In this document: positions 8,131 through 15,671 of the stretch, one piece after another | How positions within the stretch are numbered: position 1 is the stretch's first letter | How the letters are laid out: every line of letters starts with the position of its first letter | DNA from: CAWKDG01 sp963848355 | GTDB lineage: Bacteria; Actinomycetota; Acidimicrobiia; Acidimicrobiales; UBA8190 | Assembly: GCA_963848355.1 (NCBI GenBank) | Contig: CAWKDG010000012.1 | Coordinates: forward strand, 1,054,001 to 1,118,000 | Length of the DNA stretch: 64,000 nt | Reading direction: 5' to 3' | The notes under the pieces: generated by a model | Database searches by the model: none | What the model was told of the DNA's origin: nothing | Seen by the model: only the letters and a program-made list of their open reading frames with translations | Position numbers and translations under genes: made by a program

Positions 8131-8970
8131 ATGCATGTCCGTCGTGTTCCCGTGACGTTGGTGGCACTGGCAGTCGTGATCAGCATGCCCGTCCTCGGCC
8201 TGTCGGGGGTGGCGTCAGCCAAGGTCACTCCCCAGATCCTCGTCACCGTCTCTCCCAACCCGTTGATCGAAACGGGCGTCTCCGAGATCCATGCCGTCGT
8301 GCAGGTGGAGGCCAGGGAGGTATACGGCGGTATGTCGGTCGACATCGAATCACAGCAGCTCGAGTTCGCCTGTTCGGCCGTCTATTTCGCACAGAACAGT
8401 GGGGTCTCGGAGTCGGTCAGCTTCGGTCGGGACGAACCCGCCGTGGTGACCCTCGACAACGACGGCAACGCCACGGTCGAGCTCGACGCCTATGGCTGTC
8501 CCGCTGAGCACTACCTGCTCGAGGCCGATCTCGTCACGGCCCCGTATTACACGGCCACGACGATCCTCAAGGTCAAGGGGCCGGTCAAGACCCCCAACGG
8601 TCTCGTCGGCTACCCCAATCGGGAGGTCGAAACGGGCGACGGGACCTTGACCGGTTCCAACGTCTATGCCGTCTTCTACGTCGAGATGCCGGCGGTGTAT
8701 GCCGAGGCGCCGGTGGGGATCTCCTCCACCCAGCTTCAGGGTCGGTGCCTGAGCGGATTCGAATGGAGCGCCGGTAATACGGGTTACCCGCCGACCAGGA
8801 GCACCATCGGCGGGGTCTCGACGTTCCTGGACAATGCCGGCAACGCCGTCTTCGTCTTCGAAGGCATCTCGTGTGCGGCCGGCACCTCGACGGTGACGGC
8901 CGTCCTGGGCAGTGGCGCCTACTCGGTGACGGGCAAATACGTCATCGACACACCGAGGCCGACCGTCTGA
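8131..8970 (+). CDS. Secreted two-repeat protein of unknown function
   Basis: A 279-residue exported protein. The ATG at 8131 has AAAGGAG 8 bases upstream and begins a signal peptide (MHVRRVPVTLVALAVVISMP, cleavage near SGVASA-K). The mature part consists of two homologous beta-rich modules of about 115 residues: the first runs from VSPNPLIETG through QLEFACSA and DNDGNATVEL, the second from YPNREVETG through TQLQGRCLSG and DNAGNAVFVF, each closing with a Cys and a TSTVTA/LLEADLVTA-type strand. This looks like a duplicated Ig-like or fibronectin-like domain. An in-frame upstream ATG at 8089 would put 14 charged residues before the signal and lacks a ribosome-binding site. No function can be assigned. 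Confidence 0.75.
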   Translation: MHVRRVPVTLVALAVVISMPVLGLSGVASAKVTPQILVTVSPNPLIETGVSEIHAVVQVEAREVYGGMSVDIESQQLEFACSAVYFAQNSGVSESVSFGRDEPAVVTLDNDGNATVELDAYGCPAEHYLLEADLVTAPYYTATTILKVKGPVKTPNGLVGYPNREVETGDGTLTGSNVYAVFYVEMPAVYAEAPVGISSTQLQGRCLSGFEWSAGNTGYPPTRSTIGGVSTFLDNAGNAVFVFEGISCAAGTSTVTAVLGSGAYSVTGKYVIDTPRPTV

Positions 8971-8982
8971 ACCGGCAAGAGG

Positions 8983-9001
8983 GGGCAGGAGCGCTCTGCC
9001 C
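8983..9001. terminator. Stem-loop after the two-repeat secreted protein
   Basis: GGGCAG (8983-8988) pairs with CTGCCC (8996-9001) across a 7-base loop, and can be extended by one wobble and one G-C pair. It sits 12 bases after the stop. There is no T tract, as is common for hairpins in GC-rich actinobacteria. Confidence 0.45.
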
Positions 9002-9027
9002 TCCCGACGCACGTACCATCCTGAGTC

Positions 9028-12000
9028 GTGGAACGGCGGCTCCCCCCCGACACTGCGATGAACCGTCCTCCCGACCAGGCGGCGCGGGACCGGATCACCG
9101 ACGATCTCGGTACCACGCTGTTCGTGGAGGCGGGCGCCGGCTCGGGCAAGACCAGCGCGCTGGTCGACCGCGTCCTGGCCCTGGTGACGAGCGGCCGGGC
9201 CGAGCTGCGTGCCATCGCCGCCATCACCTTCACCGAGAAGGCCGGCGCCGAGCTGCGCGACCGCATCCGACGCCAGCTCGAGAAGCGGGCCGAGGATGAT
9301 CCCGACAGCGAGAGCGCCCTCTTGTGCCGCACCGCCCTCGACCAGCTCGACGGCGCCGCCATCGGTACCCTCCACGCCTTCGCCCAACGCCTGTTGTCCG
9401 AACACCCGGTCGAGGCGGGACTGCCGCCGCGCGTCGAGGTCCTCGACGAGGTCAGCTCCAAGGTGGCCTTCGAGCGACGGTGGTCGATGTTCCGTGACCA
9501 GCTCCTGGCCGACCCCGATCTGGAGCGCACCATCCTCCTTCTCCTCGCCGCCGGCGTCCGCTCCCATGCGCTCCAGTCACTGGCCGAGGCCTTCGACGAC
9601 AACTGGGACCTGGTCGAGGAGCGCGTCCCCGAGACCGCACCCGACCCGCCGTCGGTCCACGAGCTGTTCGGCGCGGCGCGTCTCGTCGTCACCCGGGTGT
9701 GTGCGGAGCCGTGCCGCGATCCGTCCGACAAGCTGCGGATCCGCCTCGACGAGATCACCGCCCGTCTGGCCGAGCTGGCCGCCATGCCCGACGAACTGGA
9801 TCTGTTGGAGGCCCTCGGTCCGAACGCCGTGCCGAAACTGCCCAGCTTCAAGGTCGGTGGCCGGGGCAGACAAGCGTCGTACGACTGCGACATCAAGGAG
9901 CTCCAGGCGCGGGTGAAGGACGCGGGCGACGCGCTGGCGGCGGTCAGCGCCACCGTGGCCAACGCCTGCGCCGAGCGCCTGGGCAGCGCCATCCGTCGCT
10001 TCACACTGGAGGCGGCGGCGGACCGCCGGCACGCCGGCCAGTTGGAGTTCCACGACCTGCTCGTCCTGGCCCGCTCCCTGTTGCGCCACCGGGATCACGG
10101 GCCGGCCGCGCGGGCCACGCTCCATGAGCGCTACCGGCATCTTCTCCTCGACGAGTTCCAGGACACCGATCCCATCCAGATCGAGCTGGCCGTCCGTATC
10201 GCCGCCGCCGATCCCCGGAGCGCGGACGCGGGAACGGTGCCGTGGACCGAGCTGGCCGTGACACCCGGTCAGCTGTTCATCGTCGGCGATCCCAAGCAGT
10301 CGATCTACCGCTTCCGCCGGGCCGACATCTCGGTGTTCCTGGCCGCCGCCGCCCGATTCGGCTCCGAGGCCGGCGGGGTGGTCGAGCTGACGGCCAACTT
10401 CCGGACCGTCCGGCCCGTCATCGAGTGGGTCAACACCACTTTCGGTACCCTGATGGACGAACCCGACGACGTCGCCCTGCCGGTGCCGTCGCAACCCCTG
10501 TACATCGCCTTGGAGCCGACGCGGTGGGCTCCCGGTACGGGGGCACCGGTGGCCGTGCTCGGGCGCCACGAGCACCCGTCGGACACGCTGGCTGACGACT
10601 TGCGGGAAGCCGAGGCGGGCGAGGTGGCGGCCGTCGTCGTCCGCGCCGTGACCGAAGGATGGGAGGTTGACGACGGCGGCGGCGGCTGGCGCCCGGCCCG
10701 GCTGGGCGACGTCACCGTGCTCGTGCCGGCGCGCACGTCGTTGCCCTTCCTGGAGGATGCCTTCGACGGCGCCGGCATCCCCTTCCGGGCCGAGTCGAGC
10801 TCGCTCGTCTACGCCAGCCGCGCCGTGCGCGACCTCCTCATGGTGCTGCGCGCCGTCGACGATCCGACCGACTACCTCCGCATCGTCTCCGCCCTGCGGA
10901 CGCCACTGCTGGCCTGCGGCGACGACGACCTCTTCCGCTTCAAGGTGGAACGGGGCGGTCGGTGGAGCTACCTGGCCGACCAGCCGGAGACCGTCCCCGC
11001 CGACGATCCCGTGCGCGCCGGTCTCGAGTACCTGCGCACGGTGCACGACCAGCGCCACTGGCTGGCACCGTCCGAGCTCCTCGGCCGCATCGCCGCCGAC
11101 CGCCGGGCCATGGAGCTCGGCTTCGCCGAGGGCCGGCCCCGTGACGTGTGGCGACGCCTGCGCTTCGTCATCGACCAGGCCCGGGCGTGGAGCGAGGCCA
11201 CCGGAGGCAATCTGCGCCAGTACCTCCGGTGGGTGCGCCTGCAGACGGCCGAGGGGGCTCGGGTGGCCGAGGCCATCCTGCCCGAGAGCGACGACGACGC
11301 CGTCCGCATCATGACCATCCACAGCGCCAAGGGGCTCGAGTTCCCCATCACGATCGTCTCGGGCATGTCGACGGTGCCACAGGGCCGGCCGGCACCCGCC
11401 CAGGTGGTCTTCCCCGCCGGTTCCGCCGGCGCCGGGACGGAAGGTGGGGTCGGGTACAAGTTCGGGAAGAACGTGACCACTCTGGAGTACGCCGAGTGGG
11501 CGCCCATCGACGAGCAGATGAGCTTCCACGAGCGCATCCGCCTGCTCTACGTGGCCTGCACCCGGGCGCGCGACCATCTGGTCGTCTCGCTCCACCGCAA
11601 GGCCCGGGCCAACCCGCCGGCTCCCACGCGACGCACGAACGCCGAGTTGCTCCTGGCCGGCATGGGCACTCTCGTCGATGCCCTGCCCGACGGCGCCGGG
11701 GCGGTCGATACGTTGCCCCTCGTCGTCCTCGAACCCCCGTCGGCACCGCCCCCGTTCGAGGAATGGGCGGCCGAGCGCTCGGCCGCGCTCCTCCGGGCGT
11801 CACGACCGACGGCGGTCGCGGCCACGGCGTTGACCGACGAGGGCGAGCCCGACAGCGAAGGCGAACCCGATCCCGGGCTCGAGAAGCGGCCCCGGGATCT
11901 CGATCTGCCCCCGTGGCTGAAGGGCCGCTACGGGACGGCCGTGGGCCGCGCCGTCCACGGCGTGCTGCAGACCGTCGACCTGGCCACCGGCGCCGGCCTC

Positions 12001-12462
12001 GAGGCGGCGCTGGCCGCCCAGTGCGAGGCCGAGGCCGTGTCGGACCGTGCCGAAGACGTCCGCCGGCTCGTCACCGACGCGCTGGGCGCGCCGTCGGTCC
12101 GCCAGGCGTCCACCTGTCCGCACTGGCGGGAGGTCTACGTCTGCACCCCCCTCGACGGGCGCCTGCTCGAGGGCTATATCGACCTGCTCTACCGGGGACC
12201 GGACGGCCTGGTGGTGGTCGACCACAAGACGGCGGCGACGTCCGACCCCGACGCGCTCGAGCGTCGGGTGGAGGGCTACCGCATCCAGGGAGCGTCGTAC
12301 GCTCTCGCCGTCGCCGCCACCACGGCCGAGCCGGTGGTGCGGGTGACGTTCCTCTTCCTCACGCCCGACGGGGCCATCGAGCGGCATCTGTCCGATCTCG
12401 ACGGGTCGGTGGCCGAGGTCCGTCGTCTGGTGGGCAGCGGATCGGAGATCGTCACGGCCTGA
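9028..12462 (+). CDS. UvrD/RecB-family helicase-nuclease (AddA/AdnB-like)
   Basis: An 1144-residue DNA repair motor with both helicase and nuclease parts. Helicase motifs in order: Walker A AGAGSGKT (about 35-42), ITFTEKAGAEL (Ia), LLLDEFQDTDPIQ (Walker B, about 375), VGDPKQSIYRFRRAD (III), TIHSAKGLEFP (V, about 765) and LLYVACTRARDHL (VI, about 840). The C-terminus has a PD-(D/E)XK RecB-type nuclease: EGYIDLLYRG, then VVVDHKTA and QGASYALAV (about 1047-1095). Such proteins resect double-strand breaks for recombination, normally with a second subunit (AddB/AdnA); none is adjacent here. The start is either this GTG or the ATG at 9058; neither has a ribosome-binding site. Confidence 0.9.
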   Translation: MERRLPPDTAMNRPPDQAARDRITDDLGTTLFVEAGAGSGKTSALVDRVLALVTSGRAELRAIAAITFTEKAGAELRDRIRRQLEKRAEDDPDSESALLCRTALDQLDGAAIGTLHAFAQRLLSEHPVEAGLPPRVEVLDEVSSKVAFERRWSMFRDQLLADPDLERTILLLLAAGVRSHALQSLAEAFDDNWDLVEERVPETAPDPPSVHELFGAARLVVTRVCAEPCRDPSDKLRIRLDEITARLAELAAMPDELDLLEALGPNAVPKLPSFKVGGRGRQASYDCDIKELQARVKDAGDALAAVSATVANACAERLGSAIRRFTLEAAADRRHAGQLEFHDLLVLARSLLRHRDHGPAARATLHERYRHLLLDEFQDTDPIQIELAVRIAAADPRSADAGTVPWTELAVTPGQLFIVGDPKQSIYRFRRADISVFLAAAARFGSEAGGVVELTANFRTVRPVIEWVNTTFGTLMDEPDDVALPVPSQPLYIALEPTRWAPGTGAPVAVLGRHEHPSDTLADDLREAEAGEVAAVVVRAVTEGWEVDDGGGGWRPARLGDVTVLVPARTSLPFLEDAFDGAGIPFRAESSSLVYASRAVRDLLMVLRAVDDPTDYLRIVSALRTPLLACGDDDLFRFKVERGGRWSYLADQPETVPADDPVRAGLEYLRTVHDQRHWLAPSELLGRIAADRRAMELGFAEGRPRDVWRRLRFVIDQARAWSEATGGNLRQYLRWVRLQTAEGARVAEAILPESDDDAVRIMTIHSAKGLEFPITIVSGMSTVPQGRPAPAQVVFPAGSAGAGTEGGVGYKFGKNVTTLEYAEWAPIDEQMSFHERIRLLYVACTRARDHLVVSLHRKARANPPAPTRRTNAELLLAGMGTLVDALPDGAGAVDTLPLVVLEPPSAPPPFEEWAAERSAALLRASRPTAVAATALTDEGEPDSEGEPDPGLEKRPRDLDLPPWLKGRYGTAVGRAVHGVLQTVDLATGAGLEAALAAQCEAEAVSDRAEDVRRLVTDALGAPSVRQASTCPHWREVYVCTPLDGRLLEGYIDLLYRGPDGLVVVDHKTAATSDPDALERRVEGYRIQGASYALAVAATTAEPVVRVTFLFLTPDGAIERHLSDLDGSVAEVRRLVGSGSEIVTA

Positions 12463-12469
12463 GACGCCG

Positions 12470-14158
12470 TCAGGGTGAGAGCTTGCCCGCCTTGATCACC
12501 TTGGTCACCGAAGGCGTCGTGGTCGTCGTCGTGGTGGTGTCCTCCGTGACCGTCCCGGTGGAGAGGACGGGATCGGTGGACGTCACCGGCCCGGTCGACA
12601 GAGTGGGATCGGTGGACGTGACCGGGCCGGTGGAAAGGTCGGACGGGTCGGTGGTGGCCTTCAGGGTGGTGGTCGACGCCGCCGCCGTGACCGAGACGGT
12701 CGACGTGGCCGATGTGTCCGCCGTGTCCGGGGTGCCGCCGGTGGAGGATGCCGACGGTGCGGCGGCGGCCGCACCGCCCGCCGACGAGGAATTCCCCGAA
12801 GGAGTCGCCGCCGACGTCTGGGATGTCGACGAGCTCGCCGAGCCGGCGGACGGCGATGCCGGCGGGACCGTCGTCGGCGTGACGCCCGATGCCTGTCGCG
12901 CGTCGGTGTCGGCGCCGGTCGGGGTCGGGGCGGCGGGAGCCACCGCTTCGGTGGGTGACGCGGCGGCCGCGGCGGCCAGGCTCGGTGACGCGGGGGCGAC
13001 GAAGGATCCGAGCGAGATGGCGGCCACACCCGAGAGAGTGCTCATGGAGACCGTCGGGGCGGCGGCGATGGCCCCCACCTGAGCGGCGGCGCGCGGGATC
13101 ACGGTGAGGAAGGGCACCTCGGCCATCCAGGCGGCGACGCCCACCGCCCAGTGCAGTCGACCGAGCGAGACGTTGAGAAGGGCGCGCACCACCGCCGGGT
13201 CGAACTGGGATCCGCTCTGGCGCGCCAATTCCTGGCGCGCCTCGGTGGCCTTCATGGGCCGCTTGTACGAGCGTACGGCGGTCATGACCTCGAAGGAGTC
13301 GGCCACGTGGACGATCCGTGCCGTCAAGGCGATGTCGTCACCGGCCAGTCCCAGGGGGTAGCCGGAGCCGTCGAAATGCTCGTGGTGGCCGCTCACACCC
13401 TCCACGCCACTCCCGAGAAACCCCCGCAACGGCTCGACCAGATGACCGCCGTCGGCCGGGTGGCGCCGCAACGTCTTCCACTCACTGGCCGTCGGTGCAC
13501 CGGGCTTGTTGAGAAGAGAGGAGGGAACCAGGATCTTTCCGATGTCGTGGAGGAATGCGCCCCACCGGACCTCGTTCACCTCCGCGTCGGAAAGCCCCAT
13601 CTCGACGGCGATGATCTCGGCCATGGCCCTCGATCGCTCGGAGTGACCCCGCGTCCGACGGTCGTGGGTGTTGAGCGCGGCGGCCAGGGTGACGACCTTC
13701 TCGGCCAACGCCGCGGGACCGTCCTCGTGGCTGGCGGCGCGGGCCCACTGCTGCAGCTTGCGCACACTCGTGCTCCGCAACGCCACCGAGAAACGCGACG
13801 GTGCGTGGTCGGGGAAGACCAGGCTGAGCTTCAACAGCGTGGCCAACGGCAGGAAGCGGCGGGCCAGGCGCTCGACGACGGCGAAGGTCCAGATCGAGAC
13901 CACGCCGGCGACGACGATCCTGAGAGCCGTGGCCCCGATCCCGTCGCCCCCGATGGCGTAACCGGCCATCAGCCCCACGATGCAGGCCAGGACGAACGGC
14001 GTCAGCACGATGACGAACCGGAGCAGGGCCGAGACCACCGGCCACCGGCGCCACCGCCGGGAGGCGGACTGCTCTGCGTCTTCGGGCCCGTGGGCTGCGG
14101 GCGCGTCGGCCGCGTGAAGGTCGGTCGTCTCGTCGCGCGACGTCCGGGTCATCGTCAT
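12470..14158 (-). CDS. HD-GYP c-di-GMP phosphodiesterase with an extracytoplasmic Ser/Thr/Ala-rich tail
   Basis: A 562-residue membrane protein. Two N-terminal membrane helices (about 44-70 and 80-98) are followed by a short conserved linker (LLKLSLVFPDHAPSR) and a complete HD-GYP domain (about 155-335): HDRRTRGHSERS, FLHDIGK and HHEHFDGSGYP are all intact, so it should degrade c-di-GMP. After the domain comes a hydrophobic segment (about 340-395) that could cross the membrane again, then roughly 160 residues of Ser/Thr/Ala/Pro with 12-residue repeats ending in a Thr run. GAGGAG lies just before the ATG. It is paralogous to the protein at 15672-17540. The role of the tail is unknown; a wall or surface anchor is inference. 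Confidence 0.88.
   Translation of the reverse strand: MTMTRTSRDETTDLHAADAPAAHGPEDAEQSASRRWRRWPVVSALLRFVIVLTPFVLACIVGLMAGYAIGGDGIGATALRIVVAGVVSIWTFAVVERLARRFLPLATLLKLSLVFPDHAPSRFSVALRSTSVRKLQQWARAASHEDGPAALAEKVVTLAAALNTHDRRTRGHSERSRAMAEIIAVEMGLSDAEVNEVRWGAFLHDIGKILVPSSLLNKPGAPTASEWKTLRRHPADGGHLVEPLRGFLGSGVEGVSGHHEHFDGSGYPLGLAGDDIALTARIVHVADSFEVMTAVRSYKRPMKATEARQELARQSGSQFDPAVVRALLNVSLGRLHWAVGVAAWMAEVPFLTVIPRAAAQVGAIAAAPTVSMSTLSGVAAISLGSFVAPASPSLAAAAAASPTEAVAPAAPTPTGADTDARQASGVTPTTVPPASPSAGSASSSTSQTSAATPSGNSSSAGGAAAAAPSASSTGGTPDTADTSATSTVSVTAAASTTTLKATTDPSDLSTGPVTSTDPTLSTGPVTSTDPVLSTGTVTEDTTTTTTTTPSVTKVIKAGKLSP
12569..12619. repeat. 36-bp tandem repeat in the HD-GYP tail
   Basis: GGGATCGGTGGACGT starts at 12569 and again at 12605, a 36-base period that encodes the 12-residue protein repeat TSTDPxLSTGPV; a third, degenerate unit flanks it. 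The stretch just before (about 12510-12540) is a GTC/GTG microsatellite encoding threonines. Confidence 0.7.
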
Positions 14159-14223
14159 GGCGCTCCTCAGAAGTCGTGCTGGCGCCGGGAACCAGGCACC
14201 CGTGCGGAGGTGAAGCTACGAAT

Positions 14224-14253
14224 AGTATGGAAATCACTACTCTCCGTAGTCAA
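14224..14253 (-). promoter_or_regulatory. Predicted promoter of the first HD-GYP gene with an internal palindrome
   Basis: On the minus strand TTGACT (14248-14253) and CATACT (14224-14229) are 18 bases apart. Inside this promoter ACTAC-N5-GTAGT (14236-14250) is a perfect inverted repeat covering the edge of the -35 box, the place a repressor would bind. The -35 box overlaps the stop codon of the upstream HhH-like gene. Confidence 0.4.
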
Positions 14254-14879
14254 GCGGTTGGGCGCGCCTTGGGCGGGCGTTGAGGAAGTTTCGGTGCCTC
14301 GTCCGCAGCGGCCCTGAGCGCCTGACCGACCTCGGCCAGGGAGACGCCGCACGAGGTGGCCAGCTTGCGGCACAGACGGAGATAGGGCCACCAGTCGGCC
14401 CGCACGAACTCGTTGTCGTCACATCGGGAGTACAGGTGGAGGCCCTGCAGAGCCGTCAGGGCCCAGTGGTCGGCGACGACGTAGGTGTCAGGCCGGCACG
14501 CAGCCAGGATGACGCTGCCCATGTCCGGCCCCCAACCGGGTATCCCGCCATCGTCCTGGACCAGGCAGTCCAGAGCAGCGATCGGGCTCCTCGTCTCCAG
14601 CGCCTTCTTGATGCACCGCTTGGCGTGCCCGCTTTCCCGCGGCCCGGTGACGCCGCGCAGAGCGCGCTCCCTCCTCGGAGGGTCGTCGGCGAACCTCCAC
14701 TCGATGAGGGCCACCACCTGACGCCGCCTGAGTTGCTCCGCCCCGTCGAATTGGGTGAACCACTGCGCCTCGCTCTTGCGGCATTGCCTGTTGGCACTGT
14801 TGCTCACCCAGACGTAGGGGAAGGGATAGCGCTTGCGCCACTGCCGGATGAACCTGCGCACTTTTGCGTCCGAGGGCAT
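14250..14879 (-). CDS. Hypothetical protein with a helix-hairpin-helix/DNA-glycosylase-like region
   Basis: A 209-residue basic protein. Its central part, GIPGWGPDMGSVILAACRP followed by TYVVADHWALTALQGL, has the layout of an HhH hairpin (G-x-G-P) and the following Asp-containing helix of HhH-GPD DNA glycosylases, and the N-terminal WRKRYPFPYVWVSNS and C-terminal RADWWPYLRLCRKLA segments would suit that all-helical fold. This is a resemblance, not a confident assignment; no iron-sulfur cysteine set is visible. The ATG at 14879 is preferred; an in-frame GTG at 14957 would make the first residues a translation of a 15-bp direct repeat. It follows the alpha/beta hydrolase gene in the same orientation. 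Confidence 0.55.
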   Translation of the reverse strand: MPSDAKVRRFIRQWRKRYPFPYVWVSNSANRQCRKSEAQWFTQFDGAEQLRRRQVVALIEWRFADDPPRRERALRGVTGPRESGHAKRCIKKALETRSPIAALDCLVQDDGGIPGWGPDMGSVILAACRPDTYVVADHWALTALQGLHLYSRCDDNEFVRADWWPYLRLCRKLATSCGVSLAEVGQALRAAADEAPKLPQRPPKARPTA

Positions 14880-14929
14880 CACGGCACAGTACGTCGAATC
14901 GACGATCCTGAGAGTCCTCTGGTGAACGT

Positions 14930-14965
14930 CTGTCACACAACGTTCAACAGCTGTCACACAACGTT
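14930..14965. repeat. Two direct copies of a 15-bp sequence, period 21
   Basis: CTGTCACACAACGTT occurs at 14930-14944 and identically at 14951-14965, i.e. on the same face of the helix two turns apart. The second copy overlaps the stop of the hydrolase gene; both lie 50-86 bases upstream of the likely start of the HhH-like gene. The layout is that of a tandem operator. Confidence 0.7.
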
Positions 14966-15653
14966 AAGACTCCTCCAGAAAACCCATGACGGCATCGATG
15001 GCCCCGAAGTCCGATGGCGTGGCGAAATGGTCGACGCCGCGCAGGACCACGAGCTCCCCCTGAGGAAGCGCGGCCATCAGCCGCTCGGCACCGCCGATGA
15101 AGTCGCGGTCCCCGAGGACCACCAGCACGGGGCAGGCCACCGCCGCGATTTCCGCCTCCGTGAGCCTCCGGACCGGACGGCGCAGGAAGGCCACCAGCGC
15201 CTCCCGATCGTTCCCGGCCGATTCCGCCAGGCGGCGGAAGAGCCGGCCCTGCACGTCCTCGGGCCCCGTCTTGCCCTCCAGCGCGTCGACCGTGAGCATC
15301 GGCTCCGACCCGCCGAAGACGTTGTCCCCCAGTCCCATCAGGGCCAGACGTCCGAAGCGACCGGGATGGTCCACGGCCAGGCGCAACAGCACGCTGGCCC
15401 CGGCCGAGAATCCCACTGCGTCGAGGGCGCCGTCGGGGAGGTCCCCGTGCACCAGCTCCTCCACGTCGTCGTAGGCGGCGGGATCGGTGGGCCGGGGAGC
15501 GGTGCCGTGTCCGAGCAGATCCACCGGGACGATGGGGCGGTCGAGGTCACCGAGGATGTCGACCCAGCCGTTCTTACGCCACGTGTGGTCGAACGACGAG
15601 GCGAAGCCGTGGACCAGGGCGATCGGTGTCGGGCTGGCTTCGATGGCCGCCAA
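14964..15653 (-). CDS. Alpha/beta hydrolase
   Basis: A 229-residue alpha/beta hydrolase with a full catalytic set: oxyanion HG in LVHGFASS (about 14-21), nucleophile elbow GFSAG (Ser about 83), acid in LGDRDFIGG (about 178-186) and His in GVDHFATP (about 208). The substrate is unknown; the family includes esterases, lactonases and ring-cleavage hydrolases. The only in-frame start is a TTG at 15651-15653 with no ribosome-binding site, directly behind the HD-GYP/FN3 gene, so it may be translated from that transcript. Confidence 0.85.
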   Translation of the reverse strand: MAAIEASPTPIALVHGFASSFDHTWRKNGWVDILGDLDRPIVPVDLLGHGTAPRPTDPAAYDDVEELVHGDLPDGALDAVGFSAGASVLLRLAVDHPGRFGRLALMGLGDNVFGGSEPMLTVDALEGKTGPEDVQGRLFRRLAESAGNDREALVAFLRRPVRRLTEAEIAAVACPVLVVLGDRDFIGGAERLMAALPQGELVVLRGVDHFATPSDFGAIDAVMGFLEES

Positions 15654-15671
15654 GCTACTTGTCCGGCGCCA

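Noticed and set aside
7974..14229. GCTACGAAyAGTAwGGA at 7974-7990 and again at 14215-14231.
   Set aside because: About 14 of 17 bases match, but the two copies have opposite orientation to their nearest genes and lie at different distances; probably chance.
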